From Microbacterium marinilacus (GTDB lineage Bacteria; Actinomycetota; Actinomycetes; Actinomycetales; Microbacteriaceae): a stretch of DNA of 64,000 bases. Numbering within the stretch: the first letter of the stretch is position 1; the number at the start of each line of letters is the position of its first letter. The position numbers and the translations under genes are program-made. Shown piece after piece: positions 54,989 through 63,974 of this stretch. The stretch spans positions 539,127 to 603,126 of the forward strand of contig NZ_JAIJZW010000001.1 of the NCBI RefSeq assembly GCF_019753765.1, written 5' to 3'. The notes under the pieces were generated by a model. The model was not told the DNA's origin. It saw nothing but the letters and a program-made list of their open reading frames with translations, and ran no database searches.

Positions 54989-55767
54989 CGGCGCCCGGGG
55001 CGCTGCGCGCCCACGGGGTGACGGTCGCCGTGAAGGGACGCGCCCTGCTCGACGAGGTCGACCTGGAGATCCGGCCGGGACGCTTCCTCGGCGTGCTCGG
55101 CCCGAACGGCGCCGGCAAGACGACGCTGCTGCGCGCCCTCGCGGGCGTCACGCGCCCGGACGCGGGGCGCGTGACGCTCGACGGACGCCCCGTCCACGCC
55201 GCCATCCGCCGCGCGACGGCCCGCCGGGTGGCCGTCGTCGAGCAGCACCACGACCTCCACACCGACCTGTCGGTCTTCGAGATCGTGATGCTGGGGCGGA
55301 CTCCCTACCGGCGCGCGTTCGGCGCCGCGAGCAGAAGCGACTCCGCCGCCGTGGAGACGGCGCTGGAGACGATGGGGCTCGCGTCGCTCCGATCCCGCCG
55401 ATGGTCGGGGCTCTCCGGCGGCGAGCGGCAGCGGGTGCACGTCGCGCGCGCCCTGGCCCAGGAGCCGGACGTGCTGCTGCTCGACGAGCCGACGAACCAC
55501 CTGGACGTGCGGTTCCAGCTCGAGATCCTCGCATTGCTGCGCGGGCTCGGCATCACCGTCGTGGCCGCGCTGCACGAGCTGAACCTCGCCGCGCGGTTCT
55601 GTCACGACGTCGCCGTGCTGGAGGCCGGGCGAGTGGTCGCCGCGGGGCCGGCGACCGAGACGCTCGACGCGCGGCTCATCGAGCGCGTCTACGCGGTGCG
55701 CGCCGTGGTCGAGACGTCCCCGCACACGGGCGCCCCGACGGCGACGTTCCTCGCCCCCACGGGATGA
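54985..55767 (+). CDS. FecE/BtuD-type ABC transporter ATP-binding protein
   Basis: The 260-residue ATPase has Walker A GPNGAGKTT (K45), Q-loop AVVEQHHDLH, signature LSGGERQRVHVARAL, Walker B VLLLDEPTNHLD and switch histidine AALHELNLAARFC. The wording is that of the iron-siderophore/cobalamin importer ATPases. It is the last gene of the operon and is followed at once by a bidirectional terminator. Ligand undetermined. Confidence 0.94.
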   Translation: MTAPGALRAHGVTVAVKGRALLDEVDLEIRPGRFLGVLGPNGAGKTTLLRALAGVTRPDAGRVTLDGRPVHAAIRRATARRVAVVEQHHDLHTDLSVFEIVMLGRTPYRRAFGAASRSDSAAVETALETMGLASLRSRRWSGLSGGERQRVHVARALAQEPDVLLLDEPTNHLDVRFQLEILALLRGLGITVVAALHELNLAARFCHDVAVLEAGRVVAAGPATETLDARLIERVYAVRAVVETSPHTGAPTATFLAPTG

Positions 55768-55768
55768 G

Positions 55769-55811
55769 ACGACGGATGCCCCGGGCCTTGCGGCACCGGG
55801 GCATCCGTCGT
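55769..55811. terminator. Terminator between the ABC operon and fbaA
   Basis: A perfect 16-bp stem, acgacggatgccccgg with ccggggcatccgtcgt, surrounds an 11-base loop; the two operons converge here. Confidence 0.9.
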
Positions 55812-55818
55812 GGCGGCG

Positions 55819-56847
<1,029 letters not shown>

Positions 56848-56882
56848 GACGACTCCTTGAGTTCGGTCGATGAAGCCCGGCC

Positions 56883-56888
56883 AGTCTA
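56883..56888 (-). promoter_or_regulatory. -10 box of fbaA
   Basis: Minus-strand TAGACT gives a leader of roughly 30 nt with AAGGAG. Confidence 0.5.
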
Positions 56889-56947
56889 TCGGCGCGGCGC
56901 CGGCGTTCCACCGAGGCCGCCGCGCCCCGTCCCGCCCGGCACGAGAT

Positions 56948-56961
56948 TTTCGATTCCGAAA
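56948..56961. promoter_or_regulatory. AT-rich inverted repeat between fbaA and glpX
   Basis: TTTCG-attc-CGAAA is a perfect 5-bp-arm repeat in a short AT-rich island between two divergent central-carbon genes. It could be an operator shared by both, or part of a promoter. No regulator is assigned. Confidence 0.35.
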
Positions 56962-57013
56962 GAAACGGCAATCCTGCCGGGCGGCGCGCCGGGCCGATCC
57001 GGCTCGCCCGGCT

Positions 57014-57025
57014 TAGCGTGGAACC
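57014..57025 (+). promoter_or_regulatory. Leaderless promoter of glpX
   Basis: TAGCGT (57014-57019), six bases, ATG at 57026. Confidence 0.55.
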
Positions 57026-58006
57026 ATGCAGACCTCTGACATGTCCCCCCTCCACCCGGATCGCAACATCGCCCTCGAGCTGGTGCGCGCCACCGAGGCC
57101 GCCGCGATCCGCGCGGTGCCGTTCATCGGCCGCGGTGACAAGGAGGCGGCGGACGGTGCGGCGGTGGACGGCATGCGCGCGTTCCTGTCGACGGTCGACT
57201 TCGACGGGGTGGTCGTCATCGGTGAGGGCGAGAAGGACAACGCCCCCATGCTCTACAACGGCGAGCACGTGGGCACGGGCGAGGGGCGCGCGTACGACAT
57301 CGCGGTCGACCCGATCGACGGCACGTCGCTCACCGCGGCCGGACGGCAGAACGCCCTGTCGGTGATCGCGATGTCCGACCGCGGCACGATGCTGGACGCC
57401 TCGACCGTCTTCTACATGGACAAGCTCGTCACAGGCCCCGCGGGCGTCGGCGTCGTCGACATCCGCCTGCCCATCGGCGAGAACATCCGCCTGCTGGCAG
57501 GGGCGCTCGGCAAGCCGGTCGACGAGCTGGTCGTCTCGGTGCTCAACCGCCCGCGTCACGAGCAGCTCATCCGTGAGATCCGCGAGGCCGGGGCGGGCAC
57601 GCGCCTGATGAGCGACGGCGACGTGGCGGGCGGCATCAACGCGGCGCGGCACGACGCGCGCATCGACATGTGCGTGGGCGTGGGCGGCAGCCCGGAGGGC
57701 ATCGTGACCGCGTGCGCGATCAAGGCCCTCGGCGGGCACATCCAGGGGCGGCTCTGGCCGCGCGACGACGAGGAGCGCCAGAAGGGGATCGACGCGGGTC
57801 TGCGGATGGACTACGTGTACGAGGCCGAGGAGCTCGTGGCCGGCAACAACACCCTGTTCGTCGCCACGGGCGTGACCGACGGCCAGCTCGTCGCCGGCGT
57901 GCGCCGTCAGGGCGACTACGTCTACACCGAGAGCGTCGTGCTGCGCAGCCACTCGGGCACGATGCGGCGTGTCTCCTCGGACCACCTCGTCTCGAAGTGG
58001 CTCTGA
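57026..58006 (+). CDS. glpX: Fructose-1,6-bisphosphatase class II
   Basis: GlpX hydrolyses fructose 1,6-bisphosphate to fructose 6-phosphate in gluconeogenesis. The 326-residue protein has the metal-binding VIGEGEKDNAPML and DIAVDPIDGTSL, SDGDVAGGINAARHDARIDMCVGVGGSPEG and GRLWPRDDEER, all class II hallmarks. The N-terminus NIALELVRATEAAAIRAVPFIGRGDK is normal. It is apparently leaderless and divergent from fbaA. Confidence 0.97.
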   Translation: MQTSDMSPLHPDRNIALELVRATEAAAIRAVPFIGRGDKEAADGAAVDGMRAFLSTVDFDGVVVIGEGEKDNAPMLYNGEHVGTGEGRAYDIAVDPIDGTSLTAAGRQNALSVIAMSDRGTMLDASTVFYMDKLVTGPAGVGVVDIRLPIGENIRLLAGALGKPVDELVVSVLNRPRHEQLIREIREAGAGTRLMSDGDVAGGINAARHDARIDMCVGVGGSPEGIVTACAIKALGGHIQGRLWPRDDEERQKGIDAGLRMDYVYEAEELVAGNNTLFVATGVTDGQLVAGVRRQGDYVYTESVVLRSHSGTMRRVSSDHLVSKWL

Positions 58007-58028
58007 GCCCACGCGCGTCCTGAGCGCC

Positions 58029-58062
58029 CGCGCCGCCGCATCGGAGGCGTCGGCGCGGCGCG
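58029..58062 (+). terminator. Possible terminator after glpX
   Basis: cgcgccgc (58029-58036) and gcggcgcg (58055-58062) pair perfectly around an 18-base loop, 22 bases past the stop. Confidence 0.45.
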
Positions 58063-58167
58063 CCGTGTGATGCACCTGTGACCGACTTCGGAGGTTCGGT
58101 CTGGAAGAATGGTTCCCGGCTGAGAACGCCCCCGGACGGGGCGCACCGACACGGCAGGGGGCGAGGC

Positions 58168-58389
58168 ATGTCCGTACAGCATGCGCCGGTTCAACGCGTT
58201 CAGGCGCCGCGCCAGACGGCGCCGCGACCTGCCGCTCAGCCGACGGTCACGGATCCGGCTCGCCGGCCCGACGTGCTGCTGCGCGTCCGCCGCCCTCCGG
58301 GCCAGGAGGCCAGCGCCTGGTGGTTCGTCGGCGCCTTCCTCGTCTTCTCGGGCGCGGTGACCGCCCTGCTCAGCTTCTTCCCCGGCTGA
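58168..58389 (+). CDS. Small protein with C-terminal membrane segment
   Basis: The 73-residue product has a Pro/Gln/Arg-rich soluble part (about residues 1-45) and a single hydrophobic segment near the end (WWFVGAFLVFSGAVTALLSFFP). ATG at 58168 is preceded by a GGGGGCGAGG ribosome site. An in-frame GTG at 58078 would extend it by 30 residues without support. Family unknown. Its 3' end overlaps the convergent rmuC by 20 bases. Confidence 0.65.
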   Translation: MSVQHAPVQRVQAPRQTAPRPAAQPTVTDPARRPDVLLRVRRPPGQEASAWWFVGAFLVFSGAVTALLSFFPG

Positions 58390-59683
58390 CCGACTCGTCG
58401 TCGCCGAGTCGCGACGGGTCCAGGAGCTCGCCGATCGACTCCGCGTTCGCCGTGTCGACGACCGGCTCCGGCTGCAGTCCCTCGACCAGCTCGGGTGCCG
58501 CCATGCGTCGCGTGGAGGTGTGGATCGGCGAGGGCGCAGCCGCCGCGTCGAGCTTCGTCTGATCGATCCCGGGGAAGCGTCGGGCCGTGACGAGCACGCG
58601 CGACTCCAGCGATCCGGCGAAGCGGTTGTACGCGTCGACCGTGCGATCGATCGAGCGACGCAGATCGTCGGCGTGCTGAGCGAGCGTGCCGAGCCGCCCG
58701 TACAGCTCGTTGCCGAGGGCGAACAGCGTGCGCGCCTCGTCGGACACCTCCTGCTGGGTCCAGGCGTAGGCGACGGTCTTCAGCACGGCCCAGAGGTTCA
58801 CGGGAGAGGCGAGGGCGACGCGCCTGGCGAACGCGTGCTCGAGCAGCGTCGGGTCCTCATCGAGGGCCACAGCCAGGATCGACTCGCTGGGCAGGAAGCA
58901 GACCACGAACTCGGGGCTCGAGGGCAGGCCCTCCCAATAGGCCTTCTTGGCGAGGGCGTCGACGTGCGCGCGCACCGCCTTGACGTGACGGCTCAGCAGC
59001 TCCCGCCGTCGTCGCGCGTCGTCGCCGGTGGCCGTGTCCGGGATCGCGGCCGCATCGAGGAACGCGTCGAGAGGAGCCTTCGCGTCGATCGCGATCGCCT
59101 TGTCTCCCGGCAGCCGCACCACCATGTCGGGGCGGCCGGCTGATCCCTCGGTAGTGAGGGACGCCTGGACGTCGAAGTCGACGTGCCGGAGCAGGCCTGC
59201 GGCCTCCACCACGCGGCGGAGCTGTGCCTCGCCCCAGACGCCGCGGACGGTGGTGGAGCGCAGTGCGCCCGCGAGCGACTCGGTGGTGGCGCGCAGCGCC
59301 TCGTCCGACGCCTGGGCGCGACGCAGCTGCTCGGCGATCGAGCCGAACTGGCCGTGTCGCTCGCGCTCCATCTCGTCGACGCGCTGCTGCATGCGCTGCA
59401 GGCTGTCGCGCACGGGGGAGAGGGCCGTCAGCACGGCGGACTCACGCCGTGCCCGCTCCTCCGCCGAGGCGCGCTCGGCCTGCGCGTGCGCGACGGCATC
59501 CCGCCGCAGGTCTTCTTGGCGGTCGACAGCCTCGCGCAGCGCGACCACCTCGGCGTCGCGTGCCGCCAGCGCGGCGCGCGTCTCGGAGGCCTCGCGGGTC
59601 GAACGCGCGGCGCGCGCGAGCCAGCCCAGCGCGCCGCCGGCGAGGAGGGCGACGGCCAGCGCGATCAGTGCGAGTGCGTCCAT
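58370..59683 (-). CDS. rmuC: DNA recombination protein RmuC
   Basis: RmuC limits inversions at inverted repeats and is a nuclease-fold protein. The 437-residue protein has an N-terminal membrane span (about residues 5-22), a coiled coil (about 30-135, with RDAVAHAQAERASAEERARRESAV and RMQQRVDEMERERHG) and the RmuC domain (about 140-390) with RGVWGEAQLRRVVEAAGL, MVVRLPGDKAIAIDAKAPLDAF, VVCFLPSESILAVALDEDPTLLEHAF and NLWAVLKTVAYAWTQQEVSDEA. The end has a short acidic tail. The gene is 28 bases from the exonuclease upstream. Confidence 0.95.
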   Translation of the reverse strand: MDALALIALAVALLAGGALGWLARAARSTREASETRAALAARDAEVVALREAVDRQEDLRRDAVAHAQAERASAEERARRESAVLTALSPVRDSLQRMQQRVDEMERERHGQFGSIAEQLRRAQASDEALRATTESLAGALRSTTVRGVWGEAQLRRVVEAAGLLRHVDFDVQASLTTEGSAGRPDMVVRLPGDKAIAIDAKAPLDAFLDAAAIPDTATGDDARRRRELLSRHVKAVRAHVDALAKKAYWEGLPSSPEFVVCFLPSESILAVALDEDPTLLEHAFARRVALASPVNLWAVLKTVAYAWTQQEVSDEARTLFALGNELYGRLGTLAQHADDLRRSIDRTVDAYNRFAGSLESRVLVTARRFPGIDQTKLDAAAAPSPIHTSTRRMAAPELVEGLQPEPVVDTANAESIGELLDPSRLGDDESVSRGRS

Positions 59684-59711
59684 GGCCTCAGCATGCCCGG
59701 GGCCACCGACA

Positions 59712-60296
59712 TCATGCCGCGACGGCGGCCGGGGCGAGCTGCGAGGTGCGTACGCCCAGCGCCGCGGCGAGGGCGCCGACATCGGCTGCGCCGGCGCGAC
59801 GTGCGGCGTCGATGACGATGTGCGCGCACGCGAGGGCGTCGGCGATCGCGTCGTGGTGGGAGAAGCCGACGAAGCCAGCGGCCTCGGCCGCCACCGGCAG
59901 GCGGTACGACGGCAGCGTGTACGCCTTGCGCGCGACCTGCAGCGTGCAGAGATAGCGGTAGGAGGGCAGCGCGAAGGCGGTGACCTCGCAGGCCGCGCGC
60001 AGCACGCCCATGTCGAAGCTGGCGTTGTGCGCCACCAGGACATCCTCTCCGGCGAAGCCGATGAGGTCCTCGATCTGCTCGTCCCAGCCGAGGGCGTCGA
60101 CGACGTCCTCGGCTGTGATGCCGTGGATGCGCGTGTTCCACTCCTGGAACAGGTCGTGGCCGGCCGGCGGGCGGATGAGCCACCCGGCCGTCTCGACCAC
60201 GCGGCCGTCGCGCACGCGGGTCAGGCCCACCTGGCACGCCGAGGCCCTCGATCCGTTCGCTGTCTCGAAGTCGATCGCGGTGAAGTCCAGCGGCAT
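59712..60296 (-). CDS. DEDDh 3'-5' exonuclease, DnaQ epsilon-like
   Basis: The 194-residue protein has the DEDDh catalytic residues: FTAIDFETAN (Asp, Glu in motif I), HNASFDMGVL (motif II) and HHDAIADALACAH (motif III, His and Asp). It lacks any polymerase-binding or BRCT extension, so it is a stand-alone proofreading-type nuclease. ATG at 60296 gives MPLDFTAIDFETAN. It is upstream of rmuC on the same strand and divergent from the TetR operon. Confidence 0.93.
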   Translation of the reverse strand: MPLDFTAIDFETANGSRASACQVGLTRVRDGRVVETAGWLIRPPAGHDLFQEWNTRIHGITAEDVVDALGWDEQIEDLIGFAGEDVLVAHNASFDMGVLRAACEVTAFALPSYRYLCTLQVARKAYTLPSYRLPVAAEAAGFVGFSHHDAIADALACAHIVIDAARRAGAADVGALAAALGVRTSQLAPAAVAA

Positions 60297-60370
60297 GTGC
60301 CCAGCGTCCGTCCGCCGACGCTCCGCGGGCGGGAGGCGCGCCGCGGCAGCTGGCAGATCGCCGAATGAAG

Positions 60371-60405
60371 TTGCACGTTAGTGTGCAAGTTATTACGCTG
60401 GCCTG
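60371..60405 (+). promoter_or_regulatory. Operator and leaderless promoter of the TetR operon
   Basis: TTGCAC (60371-60376) and GTGCAA (60383-60388) are perfect 6-bp arms with a six-base spacer. TTGCAC is also an ideal -35, 17 bases from the -10 TACGCT (60394-60399), which is followed by six bases and GTG at 60406. A repressor at this site would cover the -35, so autoregulation is likely. Confidence 0.7.
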
Positions 60406-61050
60406 GTGCCCACGCCGACCCGCCGACCCCGCCGCGACGCTCTCGCCAACCGCGAGGCGATCCTTTCGGCCGCCGCCGCCGTCATGCGGCGGGACCCGGA
60501 CGCGTCGATCGACGCCGTCGCCTCGGCGGCCGGCCTCAGCAGGCGCTCGGTCTACGGGCACTTCGCCTCGCGCGACGAGCTTCTGACCGAGCTGGCGAGC
60601 CGCGGAGCGGCGCGGATCGCCGAGGCCCTCGCCGACGTGGGCGACGACGACCCCGCCGTCCACGTCGCGAAGATCGGCTCGGCGCTGTGGACCGAGGTCG
60701 CGCACGTCAAGCTCGTCGCGCGCATGGTGGTCGGCGGTCCCCTCGAGCACACCGTGGCGCGCGGGCTCGAGCCCATCCGAGCCTCCCTGCGCGCGGCGGT
60801 CTCGCGTGGCGTCGAGCGGGGCGTCTTCCGGGCGGACGCGGACGTCCAGACGGTCTCGCGGCTCATCGAGCGTCAGGCGCTCGACGTGCTGGACGAGGTC
60901 GTCCGGCAGGAGGCGGACGACGCTGCCGCCCGTCGCCTCGTGATCGTGATGGCCCTCGGCATCGCCGGCCTGTCGTGGCGCGACGCGGCGGCCGTCGCCG
61001 ACGCCGTCGGCGCGGAGCCGCGCACGTCCGTGCGCCGGGGGAGGCCGTGA
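60406..61050 (+). CDS. TetR family transcriptional regulator
   Basis: The 214-residue protein has the N-terminal TetR helix-turn-helix (about residues 12-58; ANREAILSAAAAVMRRDPDASIDAVASAAGLSRRSVYGHFASRDELL) and an all-helical ligand domain with a variable pocket. The operon continues with a pseudo-ABC ATPase and a YhgE/Pip protein, so the ligand may be the substance this system handles. Its stop overlaps the next GTG as GTGA. It probably binds the TTGCAC/GTGCAA repeat in its own promoter. Confidence 0.93.
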   Translation: MPTPTRRPRRDALANREAILSAAAAVMRRDPDASIDAVASAAGLSRRSVYGHFASRDELLTELASRGAARIAEALADVGDDDPAVHVAKIGSALWTEVAHVKLVARMVVGGPLEHTVARGLEPIRASLRAAVSRGVERGVFRADADVQTVSRLIERQALDVLDEVVRQEADDAAARRLVIVMALGIAGLSWRDAAAVADAVGAEPRTSVRRGRP

Positions 61051-61919
61051 GGCTTTCGGCGCGTGGCATCTCCAAGGGGCGCGCGCTGCCCGAGACCACC
61101 GTGCACGTGCGCGGCGGTCAGGTGCGCGTGGTGCCCGTCGAGGGCGGCCAGCGGCCCACCGTGCTGGGCCTGGTGCTGAGCGGGCGGATGAGCCCCGACA
61201 CCGGGGAGGTCACGATCGACGGCGAGGCCGACCACCGTCGGCTGCGCAACGCCGTCGCGCTCGTGGACGCGCCCGACGTGAGCGCGCCGCCCGACGACCT
61301 GCGCCTTGCGGACGTCGTGCGCGAGGAGCTGCGCTACGCCGGAGTCCGGGGCGCACGCGCGGCCACCGCCCGGCTGCTGTCGCAGTGGGGCGCGGCGGGC
61401 GAGGCCCGCACACGCGTCCACGACGTGCCCGCCGCCGTGCGTCTGCGCGTGCTGGCCGAGGCGGCGACGCTGCGCCCGGGCGTCGAGGCGGTCGTCATCG
61501 TCTCGCCGGACCGCCACGGCGGCGACCCCGTCGCATGGCGCGCAGTGGCCGACGACCTCGCGAGCCGGGGACTGGCGGTGCTGGTGCTCGCGGGACGGGC
61601 GGCGATCGAGGCGCTCGGGGTGGACGTCGACACCCGGCCGTTGCCGCATGCCCTCGACCTGGACGCGCCTGGCCGTGAGCCGGCCGCCCCGGATGAGGTC
61701 GCGTTCGAGGAGGCCCCGCCGGAGAGCGGCACGGCGACGGTCGCGCCGGACGCGGCTCCCGAGGCGCTCGGCGACGACGCGCCCGACGCCCGAGACGAGG
61801 AGGACGACGCACCGGACGACGAAGGCCGCGCCGCCGACGCCCCCATCGAGCAGAACAGCACGGACGGCGTCGCCGACCCCGCACCGCCGCGCACCGACCC
61901 CGAGGAGGGGACATCGTGA
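61047..61919 (+). CDS. Degenerate ABC-type ATPase-like protein, acidic tail
   Basis: The 290-residue protein retains the ABC ATPase outline (strand pattern, MSPDTGEVTIDG, VIVSPD) but has lost the active residues. The Walker A position reads VPVEGGQRPTVL with no GxGKS/T lysine, the LSGGQ position reads VPAAV and Walker B lacks the catalytic DE. About 75 C-terminal residues are acidic and proline/alanine-rich, with no ATPase homology. It is unlikely to hydrolyse ATP and may serve as a scaffold for the neighbouring membrane protein. GTG at 61047 overlaps the regulator stop. Confidence 0.8.
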   Translation: MRLSARGISKGRALPETTVHVRGGQVRVVPVEGGQRPTVLGLVLSGRMSPDTGEVTIDGEADHRRLRNAVALVDAPDVSAPPDDLRLADVVREELRYAGVRGARAATARLLSQWGAAGEARTRVHDVPAAVRLRVLAEAATLRPGVEAVVIVSPDRHGGDPVAWRAVADDLASRGLAVLVLAGRAAIEALGVDVDTRPLPHALDLDAPGREPAAPDEVAFEEAPPESGTATVAPDAAPEALGDDAPDARDEEDDAPDDEGRAADAPIEQNSTDGVADPAPPRTDPEEGTS

Positions 61920-63847
61920 CGTTCCTCACACTGGTCCGTACCGAGCTCAAGCGCCTCGTGGCGACGCCCATGGCGGCGGTCGCGCTGACGGCGCTCATGC
62001 TCGTGCCCGTCCTCTACGCCGGCCTCTACCTCTGGGGCAACGACGATCCGTACGGCAACCTGCACGACGTGCCGGTCGCCCTCGTCGTGCAGGACGAGGG
62101 CACCACGAGCAGCGACGCCGAGCTCGCCGGCGACGGATCGGACGAGTCCGACGACGAGCTGGTCGTCTACGGCGACGAGGTGCGCGACCAGCTGCTCGAC
62201 GACGGCACGGTCGGCTGGGACGTGGTGTCGGCGGACGCCGCCCGCGACGGGCTGCGCGTCGGCACGTACGACTTCGTCGTGACGCTCGGCCCCGAGTTCT
62301 CCGACGACCTCGTCTCCGCCGCCGGCGACGATCCTCGCCAGGCGGTCATCGAGCTGACCACCAACGACGCCAACAGCTACCTCGCGGGAACGATCGCCGA
62401 CCAGGTCACCGCCGCGGTGAAGGCGAGCCTGACCCGCGAGGTCGGCGAGGAGGCCGCACGCACCCTCCTGGACGGCATCGCGACGATCCGGTCGAGCATC
62501 GCCGACGCCGCGGACGGCGCCCGTCAGCTCGCCGACGGGGCCGACTCGGCCAAGAGCGGCGCCGACACGCTCGCCGACGGCGCGGGCACCGCGGCCGACG
62601 GCGCCGCCGCGCTCGCCGCGGGGCTCGCCACGCTGGACGACAACACCCGCGACCTGCCCGCGCAGACGCAGCAGCTCGCCGACGGCGCTCGCCAGGTCGC
62701 CGACGGCAACGCCCAGCTGTCCGGCACCGTGCAGCCCATCGCCGACGAGGTGGCCCGCGCCGTCGCCGACGCGCCCAGCGACGACGACATCCGCTCCCGC
62801 CTCGACGGCGTCGGGCTGACGTCCGACCAGGTGAAGGCCGTGCTCGGCATCGTGACCCCGGTGCGCGACGACCTCGAGAGCGCGAACGATCGCGTGCAGT
62901 CGGCGGCGGACGATATCGCAGCGCTCGCCGACGGCAGCGCCGCGGTGGCGGACGGGACCGCGCAGCTCGCCGCGGCGACGCCGGCGCTCGCCGACGGCAT
63001 CGCGAGCGCCGATCAGGGGGCGGCGTCGCTCTCGAGCGGCACGCGGCAGCTGGCCGACGGCAGCGACACCCTCGCCAGCGGTCTCGCGGATCTCGACTCC
63101 GGCGCCGCGGAGCTGCGCGACGGTCTCGCGTCGGGGCTCGACCGCATCCCCGACCAGGACGAGGACGAGCGGAGCACCGCTGCCGCGGCGATCGCGGATC
63201 CGGTGCGGGTGCAGGACGCCGACGTCGCCGAGGCCTCGTCGTACGGCGCAGGGATGGCCCCGTTCTTCATCAGCCTGTCCGCCTGGATCGGGATCTACGC
63301 GCTCTTCCTGATCGTCAAGCCGTACTCCAAGCGCGCGGTGACGGCGCTGCGCCGGCCGCTGCCGATCGCCGCCGCCGCGTGGACGACGCCGGCCGTGCTG
63401 GGCGCCGTCCAGATGGTGGCCGTGTTCGGCATCATCACCGTCGCGCTCGGCTACTCCGTGGCGCACCCGTGGGGGATGGTGGGGTTCATGGCGCTGACGT
63501 CGGCGACGTACGCGGCGATCATCCTGACCCTCAACCTGCTGCTGGGCAGCGTCGGACAGTTCCTCGGCCTGGTGCTCATGGTGCTGCAGCTCGTCAGCGC
63601 GGGCGGCACGTTCCCGTGGCAGACGCTGCCGCCGCTGCTGCGCACGCTGCACGAGGCGCTGCCGATGAGCCATGCCGTCGACGGCATCCGCCAGCTGATG
63701 TACGGCGGAGACCTCGAACGGGCGCAGGCCGATGCGCTGTTCCTGGCGGTGTGGCTGATCGGGTCTCTGGTGGTCGCCTACCTCAGCACGCTGCGGATGA
63801 CCCGCACCCGGACGATGCGCGACCTGAGGCCGTCGCTCATCGGCTGA
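61916..63847 (+). CDS. YhgE/Pip domain-containing membrane protein
   Basis: The 643-residue protein has a first span (about residues 15-40), a long extracytoplasmic region (about 45-440) dominated by ADGA/LADG heptad-like repeats predicted to form coiled coils, and five or six C-terminal spans with SYGAGMAPFFISLSAWIG, the hallmark of the Pip/ABC-2-type family. Relatives include phage-infection protein and ESX-type EsaA. GTG at 61916 overlaps the preceding stop. The transported substance is unknown. Confidence 0.92.
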   Translation: MTFLTLVRTELKRLVATPMAAVALTALMLVPVLYAGLYLWGNDDPYGNLHDVPVALVVQDEGTTSSDAELAGDGSDESDDELVVYGDEVRDQLLDDGTVGWDVVSADAARDGLRVGTYDFVVTLGPEFSDDLVSAAGDDPRQAVIELTTNDANSYLAGTIADQVTAAVKASLTREVGEEAARTLLDGIATIRSSIADAADGARQLADGADSAKSGADTLADGAGTAADGAAALAAGLATLDDNTRDLPAQTQQLADGARQVADGNAQLSGTVQPIADEVARAVADAPSDDDIRSRLDGVGLTSDQVKAVLGIVTPVRDDLESANDRVQSAADDIAALADGSAAVADGTAQLAAATPALADGIASADQGAASLSSGTRQLADGSDTLASGLADLDSGAAELRDGLASGLDRIPDQDEDERSTAAAAIADPVRVQDADVAEASSYGAGMAPFFISLSAWIGIYALFLIVKPYSKRAVTALRRPLPIAAAAWTTPAVLGAVQMVAVFGIITVALGYSVAHPWGMVGFMALTSATYAAIILTLNLLLGSVGQFLGLVLMVLQLVSAGGTFPWQTLPPLLRTLHEALPMSHAVDGIRQLMYGGDLERAQADALFLAVWLIGSLVVAYLSTLRMTRTRTMRDLRPSLIG

Positions 63848-63893
63848 GTCAGTCGCCCGAGGTGCGCACGGGCGCGAGGCGCGGCCTGTCGGT

Positions 63894-63974
63894 GAGTGCC
63901 ATATGGCACTCGCCGAGCCTGCCCGAGTGCCATATGGCACTCACGGATCCGGTCCGAGTGCCGAATGGCACTCG
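63894..63974. repeat. Three copies of an 18-bp palindrome
   Basis: GAGTGCCATATGGCACTC is perfect at 63894-63911 and 63925-63942, and a third copy at 63956-63973 has GAAT at its centre with intact GAGTGCC/GGCACTC arms (extended by one pair to 63955-63974). The centres are 31 bases apart. The array occupies a gene-free end after the YhgE gene. It has no T tract and no gene within it. Confidence 0.9.

Noticed and set aside
63894..63974. CRISPR array
   Set aside because: Only three units, each a palindrome of 18 bases, with 13-base separators that are too short for spacers, and no cas gene nearby.
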